Positions 8,708 through 17,938 of a DNA stretch of 64,000 nt are shown piece after piece. A model generated the notes under the pieces. That model ran no database searches. It was not told the DNA's origin and saw only the letters and a list, made by a program, of their open reading frames with translations. The position numbers were made by a program, and so were the translations under genes. The stretch is from Rhodospirillaceae bacterium (GTDB lineage Bacteria; Pseudomonadota; Alphaproteobacteria; DSM-16000; Inquilinaceae). The stretch is from NCBI GenBank assembly GCA_020638575.1, contig JACKIH010000003.1, forward strand, positions 477,501-541,500, given 5' to 3'. Position 1 is the stretch's first letter. Each line of letters begins with the position of its first letter.

Positions 8708-8983
8708 CCCGTCGTCATCCTGTGCAATCCGCGCCTGGGTGTTACGCGTTGGCGGGCGCCACCTGCCCCCGCCCGCAAGCCGGGAGCAAGAAATTTTCGC
8801 CTCGACGCGCCGGAAAGTCGCTGCTCCTGCGTGTCATGGACAGGCGCTCCAATCGGAGCACCCGGCACGGACGACCGAACGCCCGATGGTGCCGGTCCTG
8901 TCTCCGCCGTTGCGCGGCGGCGGGATCGGCCGGCAAAGGGCGAGGATGGGCGGGGTCGTGCCGACCCGCAGCAGTGACCCGGC

Positions 8984-10126
8984 ATGAAACGTTTCATCCT
9001 CACAACCGTCGCGGTGCTCGCCATCAGTGCCGGCGCCTTCCATTGGTACGCCAATGGCCAGACGGTGGTACCGGCAACCTACCAGACCGCCACGGCGGAG
9101 CTGGGCAGCCTGGAGACGGTCGTCACCGCCGTTGGCTCGCTGGAGCCGCTGAATTCCGTTGAGGTGGGTGCCCAGGTGTCCGGCCAGATCGTCGCCCTGC
9201 ACGTGGCCGAAGGCGACGTGGTGGAACAGGGCGACCTGCTGGCGGAAATCGACACCACCGTGTACGAGGCCGCCGTTGCCGCCGATCGCGCGGACTTGCT
9301 GTCCCTCGCCGCCCAGCGCGATCAGCGCGCAGCCGAGTTGACCCTGGCCCAGCAGCGCCTGGGCCGCCAGGAACAGCTCATGGCGTCGCGCGCGACCAGC
9401 CAGGACGACTACGACGCGGCCGTTGCCGAGGTCGCCATCGTGACCGCGGAGATCGCCGCGCTGGACGCGGAGATCGCCAAGGCGGAGTCCGAACTGGCGG
9501 CCGATCAGGCCAACCTCTCCTACACCCGCATCACCGCACCGATGTCCGGCACCGTGCTGTCGCTCAGCGTGCGGCAGGGCCAGACGGTCAACGCCAACCA
9601 GTCGACCCCGACCATCCTGGAACTGGCCAACCTGGAAGTAATGACCGTGCGTGCGGAGGTTTCGGAAGCCGATGTGGGGCAGCTTACGCCCGGCATGGAC
9701 GCCTACTTCACCACGCTCGGCGATGCCCAGCGCCGCTGGGAAGGCAGCCTGCGCCAGATCCTTCCGGAGCCGGAGGTGGAGAACAATGTCGTGCTCTACT
9801 ACGCGCTGTTCGAAGTGGACAACGACGAACACCGCCTGCTGCCCTCCATGACCGCCCAGGTGTTCTTCGTGGTCGGCCGGGTGGCAGACGCAGTGATGGT
9901 GCCGGCCACCGCCCTCACCACAAATGCCGACGGCAGCGCCACCGTGCAGGTGCTTGCGGGCGGCGTCGCCCGGACGCGCGAGGTTACGGTCGCGCTGCAG
10001 AACCGCATCTCCGCTGCCGTCACTGCGGGGCTGGAGGCGGGCGAGCAGGTCATCATCGGCCAGGCGACCACGGCCGCCGCCACGTCCTCCGGCGCCGGCG
10101 GGCCGCCCAGCCCGTTCGGGTTCTAG
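8984..10126 (+). CDS. macA: MacA-like periplasmic adaptor subunit
   Basis: Membrane-fusion (adaptor) protein linking an inner-membrane MacB-type ABC exporter to an outer-membrane channel. The 380-residue product has an N-terminal membrane anchor (about residues 3-20), then a lipoyl half-motif (VGAQVSGQIVALHVAEGD), a long alpha-hairpin coiled coil rich in Ala/Glu/Gln (about residues 95-180), the second lipoyl half (TRITAPMSGTVLSL) and a beta-barrel/membrane-proximal domain. It sits 9 bp before the macB-like gene, with a NodT-type channel gene after that, giving a complete tripartite exporter. The substrate (macrolide, peptide, lipid or other) cannot be told from sequence. Confidence 0.9.
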   Translation: MKRFILTTVAVLAISAGAFHWYANGQTVVPATYQTATAELGSLETVVTAVGSLEPLNSVEVGAQVSGQIVALHVAEGDVVEQGDLLAEIDTTVYEAAVAADRADLLSLAAQRDQRAAELTLAQQRLGRQEQLMASRATSQDDYDAAVAEVAIVTAEIAALDAEIAKAESELAADQANLSYTRITAPMSGTVLSLSVRQGQTVNANQSTPTILELANLEVMTVRAEVSEADVGQLTPGMDAYFTTLGDAQRRWEGSLRQILPEPEVENNVVLYYALFEVDNDEHRLLPSMTAQVFFVVGRVADAVMVPATALTTNADGSATVQVLAGGVARTREVTVALQNRISAAVTAGLEAGEQVIIGQATTAAATSSGAGGPPSPFGF

Positions 10127-10135
10127 GGGCAGGCC

Positions 10136-12073
10136 ATGACCGCACTGATCGCATTGGACCAGGTGACCAAGGCCTATGGCAGCGGCGAAGCCCGCGTGGA
10201 GGTGCTGCACGGCCTCAGCCTCTCCATCGAGGCCGGCGAGTTCGTCGCCATCCTCGGCGCTTCGGGCTCCGGCAAGTCGACGCTGATGAACATCATCGGC
10301 TGTCTCGACCGGCCGACCAGCGGTACCTACCGCCTGTCCGGCACCGATGTGGCCAGCCTCGGGCTCGGCGAGCTGGCCGGCCTGCGCCGCGACATGTTCG
10401 GGTTCATCTTCCAGCAGTACAACCTGCTGCCCCAGGCGACGGCGGAAGAGAACGTGGAGATCCCGGCGATCTATGCCGGCACGCCGCGGGCCGCCCGCAC
10501 CAGCCGGGCGCGCGACCTGCTCTCGCGCCTCAACCTCACCGACCGGCTGCACCATCGCCCCAGCCAGCTTTCCGGCGGCCAGCAGCAGCGCGTGTCCATC
10601 GCCCGCGCGCTGATGAACGGCGGCAAGATCATCCTGGCCGATGAGCCCACCGGGGCCTTGGACAGCCACAGCGGGGCGGAGGTGATGGCGCTGCTGCGCG
10701 AACTCAATGCCGAAGGCCACACCGTCATCCTGATCACCCACGATCCGGCAGTTGCGGCCCAGGCGCAGCGCCAGATCCACATTTCCGACGGCGCAATCAC
10801 CGAAGACACCGCGACGGGCACGGCACCGGCGGCCCGCACGGCGGGCGAGCCGGCGCCGGCGAAGGCCGCGTCTAGCTTCCTGGTGCGCCTTGGCGAAGCG
10901 GTGCACATGGCCTTGCGGGCGATGCGCGGCAACACGCTGCGCACGCTGTTGACCCTGCTCGGCATCATCATCGGCGTCGGCTCGGTGATCGCCATGCAGG
11001 CCATCGGCAACGGCGCCAAGACCGCCGTCGTCTCGCGCATCGAGGAGATGGGGACCGACCTGCTGACGGTGCGCCCCGGCGGCCGCAACATGCGCGGCAT
11101 GGGCAGTTCCATCGCCACCCTGACGGTGGAGGACGCCCAGGTGATCGCCGAGCTGCCCGGCGTTTTGACCGCAGTGCCGGCAATCTCCGGCAGCGTCACC
11201 CTGCGCTACGCCAACAGCGACTATCAGACCTCCGCCACCGCCACGACCGCGGACTATGCCGAGGCCAACAACTGGGACCTCACGGAGGGCATGTTCTTCC
11301 TGGCGGACGATGTGGACCGCTCCGCCCCGGTGATGACCATCGGCCAGACGGTGGTGGAGGCGCTGTTCCCCGACGGCGGCGATCCCATCGGTACCTATGT
11401 GCTGGTGGACAGCATTCCCTTCCAGGTGATCGGCGTGATGGAGGCCAAGGGCTCGACCGGCTTCGGCGGCGACCGCGATGCCGTGGTGTTCGTGCCGCTC
11501 GACACCGGCATGAACCGCCTGTTCGGCCAGCGCTACCTCAACTCCGTCACCGTGGAGGTCGCCGCCGATGTCGATATGGACGGCGTGCAGGCGGCCATCG
11601 AAGACCTGCTGCGCAGCCGCCACGGCACCGAGGATTTCGAGGTGCGCAACACCGCCTCGCTGCTGGAAGCCGTCACCGAAACCCAGGACACCTTTACCCT
11701 GCTGCTGGGGTCCGTCGCCGCGATCTCGCTGCTGGTGGGCGGCATCGGCGTCATGAACATCATGCTGGTGAGCGTGACGGAACGGACGCGCGAGATCGGC
11801 ATCCGCATGGCGACCGGCGCACGCCCCGGCGACATCCAGCTCCAGTTCCTCTCCGAAGCGCTGGTGGTGTGTGCCACCGGCGGCATCTTGGGCGTGGGCA
11901 TGGGGCTTGGGGCCGCCGCGGTGATCGGCCAGTTGGGCCTGCCCTCCCTCGTCACCGTGCCGCCGGTGGCCCTGGCCTTCTGCTGTGCCGTGGGCACCGG
12001 CCTGCTGTTCGGCTTCCTGCCGGCGCGCAAGGCCGCCCATCTCGACCCCGTGGTGGCCCTCGCCTCCAACTGA
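10136..12073 (+). CDS. macB: MacB-like ABC exporter (ATPase-permease fusion)
   Basis: Inner-membrane half-transporter that powers the tripartite pump as a mechanotransmitter rather than a classic alternating-access transporter. The 645-residue protein has an N-terminal ATPase domain with Walker A GASGSGKST (residues 41-49), signature LSGGQQQR and Walker B ILADEPTGALD. It is then joined to a FtsX-like permease: one membrane helix near residue 275, a large periplasmic domain (about 300-515) and three C-terminal helices with the MLVSVTERTREIGIRMATGA motif. Length and order match MacB. It lies between the adaptor and channel genes, with gaps of 9 and 14 bp. Confidence 0.94.
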   Translation: MTALIALDQVTKAYGSGEARVEVLHGLSLSIEAGEFVAILGASGSGKSTLMNIIGCLDRPTSGTYRLSGTDVASLGLGELAGLRRDMFGFIFQQYNLLPQATAEENVEIPAIYAGTPRAARTSRARDLLSRLNLTDRLHHRPSQLSGGQQQRVSIARALMNGGKIILADEPTGALDSHSGAEVMALLRELNAEGHTVILITHDPAVAAQAQRQIHISDGAITEDTATGTAPAARTAGEPAPAKAASSFLVRLGEAVHMALRAMRGNTLRTLLTLLGIIIGVGSVIAMQAIGNGAKTAVVSRIEEMGTDLLTVRPGGRNMRGMGSSIATLTVEDAQVIAELPGVLTAVPAISGSVTLRYANSDYQTSATATTADYAEANNWDLTEGMFFLADDVDRSAPVMTIGQTVVEALFPDGGDPIGTYVLVDSIPFQVIGVMEAKGSTGFGGDRDAVVFVPLDTGMNRLFGQRYLNSVTVEVAADVDMDGVQAAIEDLLRSRHGTEDFEVRNTASLLEAVTETQDTFTLLLGSVAAISLLVGGIGVMNIMLVSVTERTREIGIRMATGARPGDIQLQFLSEALVVCATGGILGVGMGLGAAAVIGQLGLPSLVTVPPVALAFCCAVGTGLLFGFLPARKAAHLDPVVALASN

Positions 12074-12087
12074 TTGGCTAGACGACG

Positions 12088-13467
12088 ATGTTCATTGCCC
12101 CCGCACGGATGGTCCTTTTCGCCACGGCTGCCGCCCTTGGGCTGGCCGGTTGTGCCGGCCCCAGCATCGACCGGCCGGATGAAGCCGTGCCCGTGCCCAG
12201 CACCTGGAACCAGCCAGTTACGGCCGCTACCGCCACCCAGTATCCGGACGCGGCGTGGTGGGCCGTCTACGACAGCGCGGAGCTGAACCGGCTGGTCGAC
12301 CTGGCGGAGGCCAGCAACCCCGACCTGTCGGCTGCCGCCTACCGCATCGCCCAGGCGTCGGCCCAGGCCCGCTCGGCCCGCGCAGCACTCTATCCCTCCC
12401 TCAGCGGTTCGGCCTCGGCGTCGCGCAGCATGGGCGTGCAGGGCACGCCGTCCAATAGCCTGTCGCTCGGCCTGGAGGCCAGCTACGAGCTCGACATCTG
12501 GGGCGAGAACCGCGCTAACGTCGATGCCGCCGTCGCCGCGCGCGTCGCTAGCGAGTACGACCGCGAGGCCGTGGCGCTCAGCCTGGTGGCGGAGGTGGCC
12601 ACCACCTACTTCCAATACCTGTCGCTGAGCGACCGCATCGCCACGGCGGAAGAGGTGCTGGGCCTGTCTCAACAGGTGCTGGCGCTGGTGCGGGCCCAGG
12701 CGCAAGTCGGCACCGTGTCCGATCTCGACGTGGCGCAGCAGGAGGTGACCGTGGCCGGGCTGGAGGCAGCGATCCCGAGCCTGCAACTCCAGCGCGACCA
12801 GACCTTGAACGCGCTCGCCGCCCTGCTCGGCACCACGGCGGGCAGCCTGGCGCTGACGGGGACCACCCTGGACGGCGTCGCCCTGCCCACGGTCACGGCC
12901 GGCCTGCCCTCCGAGGTGCTGGAACGCCGGCCCGACCTGCGCAGCGCCGAAGCGGAGATCCGCGCCGCCTCCGCCAGCCTGGAAGCCGCCCACGCCGCCA
13001 TGTATCCCAACATCCAGCTCACCGGCAGCACGGGCTTGGCGAGCAGTGCCCTGCAATCCCTGTTCGAGCCGGCGGGCTTCCTGTCGACCCTGGCGGCGGG
13101 GCTGAGCCAGCCACTGTTCGATGCCGGACGCCTGGAGGCCGAGCAGGACACGGCGGCCGCGGCGGAAGCGATCGCCATCGAAAGCTACCGGGCCGCGGTG
13201 CTGGCCGCCTTCCAGGACGTGGAAGATGCGCTTGCCGCCATCCGCTACACCGGCCAACTGGCCGAGATCGAGGCGCGCGCGGTGGCGCAGGCACGCCGGG
13301 CCTACGGGCTGGCCGTCGCCCAGTACCAGGCCGGTGCGACCGATCTGAGCACACTGCTCGACGCCCAGCGCGACCTCGCGGGCCAGCTCGACGAACAGCG
13401 GCAGACGCGGTTCGACCAGTTGGCCGCCACGGTGGACCTGTTCAACAGCCTGGGCGGCGGCTGGTAG
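12088..13467 (+). CDS. NodT-family outer-membrane efflux lipoprotein
   Basis: TolC-like outer-membrane channel of the RND/ABC tripartite pump, lipid-anchored type. The 459-residue protein starts with a signal peptide ending in a lipobox LAGC (Cys22). It then has two repeats of the outer-membrane efflux domain, with the characteristic SYELDIWGENR and LERRPDLRSAEAEIRAA motifs and long alpha-helical Ala/Gln-rich stretches. It is the last gene of the macA-macB-nodT operon, 14 bp after macB. NodT-type channels usually pair with RND pumps, but here the neighbour is a MacB-type ABC pump. Confidence 0.92.
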   Translation: MFIAPARMVLFATAAALGLAGCAGPSIDRPDEAVPVPSTWNQPVTAATATQYPDAAWWAVYDSAELNRLVDLAEASNPDLSAAAYRIAQASAQARSARAALYPSLSGSASASRSMGVQGTPSNSLSLGLEASYELDIWGENRANVDAAVAARVASEYDREAVALSLVAEVATTYFQYLSLSDRIATAEEVLGLSQQVLALVRAQAQVGTVSDLDVAQQEVTVAGLEAAIPSLQLQRDQTLNALAALLGTTAGSLALTGTTLDGVALPTVTAGLPSEVLERRPDLRSAEAEIRAASASLEAAHAAMYPNIQLTGSTGLASSALQSLFEPAGFLSTLAAGLSQPLFDAGRLEAEQDTAAAAEAIAIESYRAAVLAAFQDVEDALAAIRYTGQLAEIEARAVAQARRAYGLAVAQYQAGATDLSTLLDAQRDLAGQLDEQRQTRFDQLAATVDLFNSLGGGW

Positions 13468-13506
13468 CCCGCCTGCCCGGCCCCGATTCGCCCGAAAACG
13501 CCTGCC

Positions 13507-14058
13507 CTACTGGATACCGTCCCAGCGGTCGACGGCGGGTTCGGCATTGGCCCAATACCAGGTGCCGTTGTCGCCCCGGCAGATCACCGTGACGAAGTAC
13601 ATGTCTTCGATGTCCTCATCGGTGAAGACGATTTGCCGGCAGGCAATGTCGCCGCCGAAATCGCGCAGCACCTGCACCTGCCCGGTGGCATCGACCAGCG
13701 GCACGTCGCTCTCCACCGCCCATGTCCGGCTTTCGCCTTCCGGCGCCTCGCCCGCTTCGGCGGCGATGGCATCCTGGACCAGGCGCACGGCTTCGCGGTT
13801 GTAGTAGTCTACCCCTTCGCTGAAGGCGATCTGGGTTCCGGCGCCGACGGCAAAGCCGATCAGCGGGTTGCCGGTGAGGCCGCCCGCCAACGCACCGGCG
13901 CCGATGCTGGCCACCTCCGTACCGAAATCCGCAGTGCCGGAACAAGCACCGAGCGCCAGCGATCCGGCCAGTGCTGCGATCGCCCGCAGCGGCGCTCTGC
14001 GCGCCAGGCCCGCGCCAAAGGCCCGCTCCGCACCGCAGGTTTTCAGCGTGGCGTTCAT
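13507..14058 (-). CDS. Small lipoprotein with glycine-rich segment
   Basis: I do not recognise the family. The 183-residue protein has a basic N-terminus, a hydrophobic stretch and a lipobox LGACSG, so it is probably a lipoprotein. After it comes a glycine-zipper-like segment (IGAGALAGGLTGNPLIGFAVGAG), then a mostly acidic soluble domain with two cysteines (IACRQIVF and VICRGDNG) and several tryptophans, which could form a small disulfide-linked fold. I chose the ATG at 14056-14058; another in-frame ATG lies three codons upstream. It converges on the exporter operon with a 39-bp gap. Its role is unknown; it may be an envelope component. Confidence 0.65.
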   Translation of the reverse strand: MNATLKTCGAERAFGAGLARRAPLRAIAALAGSLALGACSGTADFGTEVASIGAGALAGGLTGNPLIGFAVGAGTQIAFSEGVDYYNREAVRLVQDAIAAEAGEAPEGESRTWAVESDVPLVDATGQVQVLRDFGGDIACRQIVFTDEDIEDMYFVTVICRGDNGTWYWANAEPAVDRWDGIQ

Positions 14059-14579
14059 CGTTCCCATGGCGTCGAGCAACCTTCTTGTCTTGGTGGCCGT
14101 GGCCGCATTGGCCGGCAGGAGCGAAGCCCGGCCCGCAGCCCGCGCCCGGAACGGGCATCGGAGGTGACGGCTGGAGGATGGCCGAATTGGGGACCATCGG
14201 GCCGGAATGCCATGGCATGCCCCCAGCCATCGGACAACTCGCGGTTCATGGAAGTGGTTCCCCTCGCCTCCGCAGCGAATCCGGGTGGCCGTGCCACCGG
14301 CTTGGCGCAAGCGTGGCGCCCCCAGAGATCCACCAAGATCGCGTGAGGATCCGCCGGGATACGCTCAAATGCAGGGCCTGCCGCACGGATCATTGTGGCC
14401 ACCCGGCGGGCCAGTTTGGCCACCGATCCGCCCAAGATCTCCGTCTCCGGCCGGCGCAAACCACCCGGCAGATCCGTGAAAGACCTTCAAGAATTAAAAT
14501 TCCCTCGAAAAAAGTAGTCGAAATCGAGCATATCTATCGAAAATCACAGACGATAGTGCCGGACGGCACGAGAAATTCT

Positions 14580-14591
14580 TTAGCAAGCTAA
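14580..14591. promoter_or_regulatory. Candidate operator, inverted repeat TTAGC-AA-GCTAA
   Basis: Perfect 5-bp arms separated by two bases in the AT-rich region 157 bases before the smoE start. Spacing and size suit a dimeric regulator, but which protein binds is unknown, and no regulator gene is adjacent to this operon. Confidence 0.35.
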
Positions 14592-14602
14592 CAGGGCCGT
14601 AC

Positions 14603-14614
14603 GACCAAGTGGTC
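14603..14614. promoter_or_regulatory. Candidate operator, inverted repeat GACCA-AG-TGGTC
   Basis: Perfect 5-bp arms with a 2-base centre, placed where a -35 element would lie relative to the -10-like TATAAAAT at 14635-14642. It lies 11 bases after the TTAGC/GCTAA repeat. Overlap with the -35 position suggests transcriptional control of smoE, by inference. Confidence 0.35.
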
Positions 14615-14747
14615 ATATATAACTCCTGTTGAATTATAAAATAATCGGACTGCACATTTTCGTATTTTGGCTCTGGACCACAGCGCCCTTTGTGCGCCAC
14701 CATGCCGCAGCCGGTGCGAAACCGGACTCGATAATTGGGAGGACAAC

Positions 14748-16064
14748 ATGCCGACACTGATCCGCTCTCTCCTCGGCGCGACGGCGTTGACGGCGATTGC
14801 TTGGTCCGCCGCCGCGCAGCAGACGAACATCACCATCGCCACCGTCAACAACGGCGACATGGTGCGCATGCAGCGGCTCTCAGACCACTTCACGCAGCTT
14901 CACCCCGAGATCACCGTTGACTGGGTGATCCTGGAAGAAAACGTTCTGCGCCAGAATGTTACGACCGACATCGCGACCGGCGGCGGCCAGTACGACGTGA
15001 TCACCATCGGCCAGTACGAAGTGCCCTTCTGGGCCGAACGCGGCTGGTTGATGTCGCTCGACGACCTCGGCGAAGAGTACGATGTCGACGACCTGCTGCC
15101 CGCCATCCGCAGCGGCCTCAGCGTCGACGGCACGCTCTATGCCTCACCGTTCTACGGCGAGAGCTCCATGGTGATGTACCGCACCGATCTCATGGAAGCC
15201 GCCGGCCTGGACATGCCCGACGAGCCGACCTGGGAGTTCATCCGCGAAGCCGCCGCGGCGATGACCGACACCGCAAACGGCGTCTACGGCATCTGCCTGC
15301 GCGGCAAGCCCGGCTGGGGCGAGAACATGGCCTTCCTCACCGCCATGGCCAACTCCTTCGGCGCCCGCTGGTTCGACGAAGACTGGGAACCGCAATTCGA
15401 CACCGAGGCGTGGGCCAATACCCTCAACTTCTATATGGACCTGCTGACCAACTACGGCCCGCCGGGGGCCGCCAACAACGGGTTCAACGAGAACCTGGCG
15501 CTGTTCCAGACCGGCCATTGCGGCATGTGGATCGACGCCACCGTCGCGGCCAGCTTCGTCACCAACCCCGAAGATTCCGAAGTGGCCGAGACCGTCGGCT
15601 TCGCGCTGGCCCCGGACAACGGGCTCGGCCGCCGCGGCAACTGGCTGTGGACGTGGTCGCTGGCCATCCCCTCGTCGTCGGACGCGCCTGAGGCGGCCCG
15701 CGAGTTCATCGCCTGGGCGACCGGCCCCGCCTACCTGACGCTGGTGGCGGAAACGGACGGCTGGGCCAATGTGCCGCCGGGCACGCGCCAGTCGCTCTAC
15801 GACAATCCTGCCTATCTGGAAGCCGCTCCGTTCGCGGAGATGACCTTGCGGTCGATGGAAGTGGCCGACCCGCAGAACCCGACGGTGGACCCCGTGCCCT
15901 ATGTCGGCATTCAGTTCGTGGCCATCCCCGAATTCCAGGGGATCGGCACCCAGGTTGGGCAGATCTTCGCGGCTGCCCTGGCCGGCCACACGAGTGTGGA
16001 AGAGGCACTCGAACAGGCCCAGGAACTGACCACCGAAGAAATGGAAGCCGCCGGATACCTCTGA
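14748..16064 (+). CDS. smoE: Sorbitol/mannitol ABC transporter, binding protein
   Basis: Periplasmic solute-binding protein (family 1, SmoE/MtlE type) for hexitols. The 438-residue product has a signal peptide (MPTLIRSLLGATALTAIAW, cleavage likely after AAA near residue 23) and the SmoE-like stretches QRLSDHFTQLHPEI and ITIGQYEVPFWAERGWL. I chose ATG 14748 because it follows a GGGAGGA ribosome-binding site and opens directly into the signal peptide. It is the first gene of a seven-gene operon continuing with two permeases, the ATPase, sorbitol and mannitol dehydrogenases and fructokinase, which strongly supports a polyol substrate. Confidence 0.92.
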   Translation: MPTLIRSLLGATALTAIAWSAAAQQTNITIATVNNGDMVRMQRLSDHFTQLHPEITVDWVILEENVLRQNVTTDIATGGGQYDVITIGQYEVPFWAERGWLMSLDDLGEEYDVDDLLPAIRSGLSVDGTLYASPFYGESSMVMYRTDLMEAAGLDMPDEPTWEFIREAAAAMTDTANGVYGICLRGKPGWGENMAFLTAMANSFGARWFDEDWEPQFDTEAWANTLNFYMDLLTNYGPPGAANNGFNENLALFQTGHCGMWIDATVAASFVTNPEDSEVAETVGFALAPDNGLGRRGNWLWTWSLAIPSSSDAPEAAREFIAWATGPAYLTLVAETDGWANVPPGTRQSLYDNPAYLEAAPFAEMTLRSMEVADPQNPTVDPVPYVGIQFVAIPEFQGIGTQVGQIFAAALAGHTSVEEALEQAQELTTEEMEAAGYL

Positions 16065-16086
16065 TCGGCCGGTACTCGATCCGTCC

Positions 16087-16115
16087 GGAAAGGGTGGGAC
16101 AGCCCCGCCCTTTCC
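16087..16115 (+). terminator. Strong stem-loop between smoE and smoF
   Basis: GGAAAGGGTGGG (16087-16098) pairs with CCCGCCCTTTCC (16104-16115): 12 pairs with one G-U, 5-nt loop, no T-tract. It lies 23 bases past the smoE stop. In binding-protein-dependent transporters such stems often protect the binding-protein mRNA or act as partial attenuators, giving more binding protein than permease; that role is inferred here. Confidence 0.6.
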
Positions 16116-16221
16116 GCGGACCGGCCTGCATCGGCACCACCCGTGGTGACGCCGTAGGTGCAACTTCCAGTTCGGTGGATTCAGGCTTGTAGAGAATATT
16201 CGGCACAGGGGCAGGTGAACC

Positions 16222-17088
16222 ATGGCCACCCAGCATTCCCGTACGGCAGCCCGCGGCATGATCGCTCCCGCGGTATTTCTCCTCCTCGTGTGGATGCTTA
16301 CCCCCCTTTGCTTGACACTATATTTTTCAATACTTGACTATAGACCACAAAGTGGGACGTTCGACTGCTGCGAAGGGCTAGATAACTACGTTCGGTTTGT
16401 CTCTTCCAACGCCTTCCACCAAAGCGTTCTGACCACGCTGATCATGGTCGGGGGGATCCTCGTCATCACCGTTGGTGGCGGCATCCTGCTCGCCCTCCTG
16501 CTCGACCAGGCGATCTGGGGGCGGGACATCGTGCGCATCCTCGTCATTGCCCCGTTCTTCGTGATGCCCACCGTCTCCGCCGTGATCTGGAAGAACATGC
16601 TGATGAACCCGGTCAACGGGTTGTTGGCGCACCTTTGGAGATTCTTCGGCCTTGAGCCGATAGACTGGCTTTCCCAGCTACCGTTGTTTTCGATCATTGT
16701 CATCGTCGCCTGGCAGTGGCTGCCGTTTGCCACGCTGATCTTGTTGACGGCGATCCAGTCGCTGAATTCCGAGCAGGTGGAGGCAGCGGAAATGGACGGT
16801 GCGGGCCCGCTCGACCGGTTCCGCTTCGTCATCCTTCCGCACCTGGCGCGCGCCATCACCGTCGTCATCCTGATCCAGACGATCTTCCTGCTCTCGGTGT
16901 TCGCGGAAATCTTCGTGACGACCGGCGGCGCCTTCGGCACGCGGACGCTCACCTACCTCGTCTACCAGCGCGTCATCGACAGCCAGAACATCGGGCTTGG
17001 ATCGGCCGGCGGCATCCTCGCCGTCGTCCTGGCGAACATCATCGCCTTCGTGCTCATGCGCATCGTCGGCAAGAACCTGGACGCGTAG
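16222..17088 (+). CDS. smoF: Sorbitol/mannitol ABC transporter, permease 1
   Basis: Inner-membrane permease of the MalF type within the polyol importer. The 288-residue protein has six predicted helices and the EAA loop (EQVEAAEMDGAGPLDRFRFV), which contacts the ATPase. It starts at an ATG after a long 157-bp gap from smoE holding a stem-loop, and is followed 12 bp later by the second permease. The first ~60 codons (16290-16400) are clearly richer in A/T than the rest of the operon. Confidence 0.93.
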   Translation: MATQHSRTAARGMIAPAVFLLLVWMLTPLCLTLYFSILDYRPQSGTFDCCEGLDNYVRFVSSNAFHQSVLTTLIMVGGILVITVGGGILLALLLDQAIWGRDIVRILVIAPFFVMPTVSAVIWKNMLMNPVNGLLAHLWRFFGLEPIDWLSQLPLFSIIVIVAWQWLPFATLILLTAIQSLNSEQVEAAEMDGAGPLDRFRFVILPHLARAITVVILIQTIFLLSVFAEIFVTTGGAFGTRTLTYLVYQRVIDSQNIGLGSAGGILAVVLANIIAFVLMRIVGKNLDA

Positions 17089-17100
17089 GGAGGGATAGTC

Positions 17101-17931
17101 ATGGCACGCGCAATCTCCACTCCGCGCAAGGTCACGCTCACGGCCGTCGCCTGGATCATCGGTCTGCTGATCTTCTTCCCGATCCTCTGGACCATCTTGA
17201 CGAGCTTCAAGCCGGAAGCGCAGGCGATCGCCGACCCGCCGATGTTCCTCAGCTTCGACTGGACGCTGGAAAACTACGCGGTGGTGCAGGAGCGGTCCGA
17301 CTACCTGCGCTACCTGATGAACTCGGTGTTCCTGTCGATCGGCTCGACGGTGCTGGGGCTGCTGATCGCCGTCCCGGCCGCCTGGTCGATGGCCTTCGTT
17401 CCAGCAAGACGAACCAAGGATGTGCTGATGTGGATGCTTTCGACCAAGATGATGCCGCCGGTTGGTGTGCTGGTTCCGATCTATCTGATCTTCCGCGACA
17501 CCGGCCTTCTGGACAGCCGCGTCGGCTTGACCGTTGTCCTGATGCTGATCAACCTGCCGATCATCATCTGGATGCTCTACACCTACTTCCGCGAGATTCC
17601 GGGGGAAATCCTTGAAGCGGCCCGCATGGACGGGGCCGGCCTCAAGGAAGAGATCCTGTACGTCCTGACCCCGATGGCCGTCCCGGGGATCGCATCGACC
17701 ATCCTGCTGAACATCATTCTCGCCTGGAACGAGGCTTTCTGGACGCTGAACCTGACGGCGGCAAATGCCGCGCCGTTGACGGCCTTCATCGCCAGCTATT
17801 CCAGCCCGGAAGGCCTGTTTTACGCGAAACTGTCGGCGGCGTCGATCATGGCGATCGCCCCGATCCTGATCATGGGCTGGTTCAGCCAGAAGCAACTCGT
17901 CCGCGGCCTGACATTCGGCGCGGTAAAGTGA
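17101..17931 (+). CDS. smoG: Sorbitol/mannitol ABC transporter, permease 2
   Basis: MalG-type inner-membrane permease, partner of SmoF. It has 276 residues and six helices; the first spans about residues 12-32 (AWIIGLLIFFPILWTIL). The EAA motif EILEAARMDGAGLKEEI is near residue 170, and it ends in the usual QKQLVRGLTFGAVK. It follows smoF by 12 bp and precedes the ATPase gene by 7 bp, so the genes are translationally close. Confidence 0.94.
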   Translation: MARAISTPRKVTLTAVAWIIGLLIFFPILWTILTSFKPEAQAIADPPMFLSFDWTLENYAVVQERSDYLRYLMNSVFLSIGSTVLGLLIAVPAAWSMAFVPARRTKDVLMWMLSTKMMPPVGVLVPIYLIFRDTGLLDSRVGLTVVLMLINLPIIIWMLYTYFREIPGEILEAARMDGAGLKEEILYVLTPMAVPGIASTILLNIILAWNEAFWTLNLTAANAAPLTAFIASYSSPEGLFYAKLSAASIMAIAPILIMGWFSQKQLVRGLTFGAVK

Positions 17932-17938
17932 GGACATA

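Larger units (their letters stand above)
14059..14747. promoter_or_regulatory. Long AT-rich upstream region of the polyol operon
   Basis: A gap of about 690 bases without a supported gene, divergent between the lipoprotein gene and smoE. The last ~250 bases (from about 14490) drop sharply in GC. A -10-like AT-rich stretch (TATAAAAT, 14635-14642) is present without a good -35, suggesting an activator-dependent promoter. A GGGAGGA ribosome-binding site precedes the smoE ATG at 14748. Two short inverted repeats (listed separately) lie just upstream of the -10-like stretch. Confidence 0.5.

Noticed and set aside
8834..12040. 1068-residue minus-strand open frame opposite the exporter genes
   Set aside because: Low-complexity His/Gly/Asp composition and overlap with macA and macB on the other strand.
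16312..16345. TTGACA followed by AT-rich bases inside smoF
   Set aside because: It lies within the coding part of smoF and has no good -10 at the right spacing (the base run reads TGACTA), so it is probably chance in the AT-rich codons.
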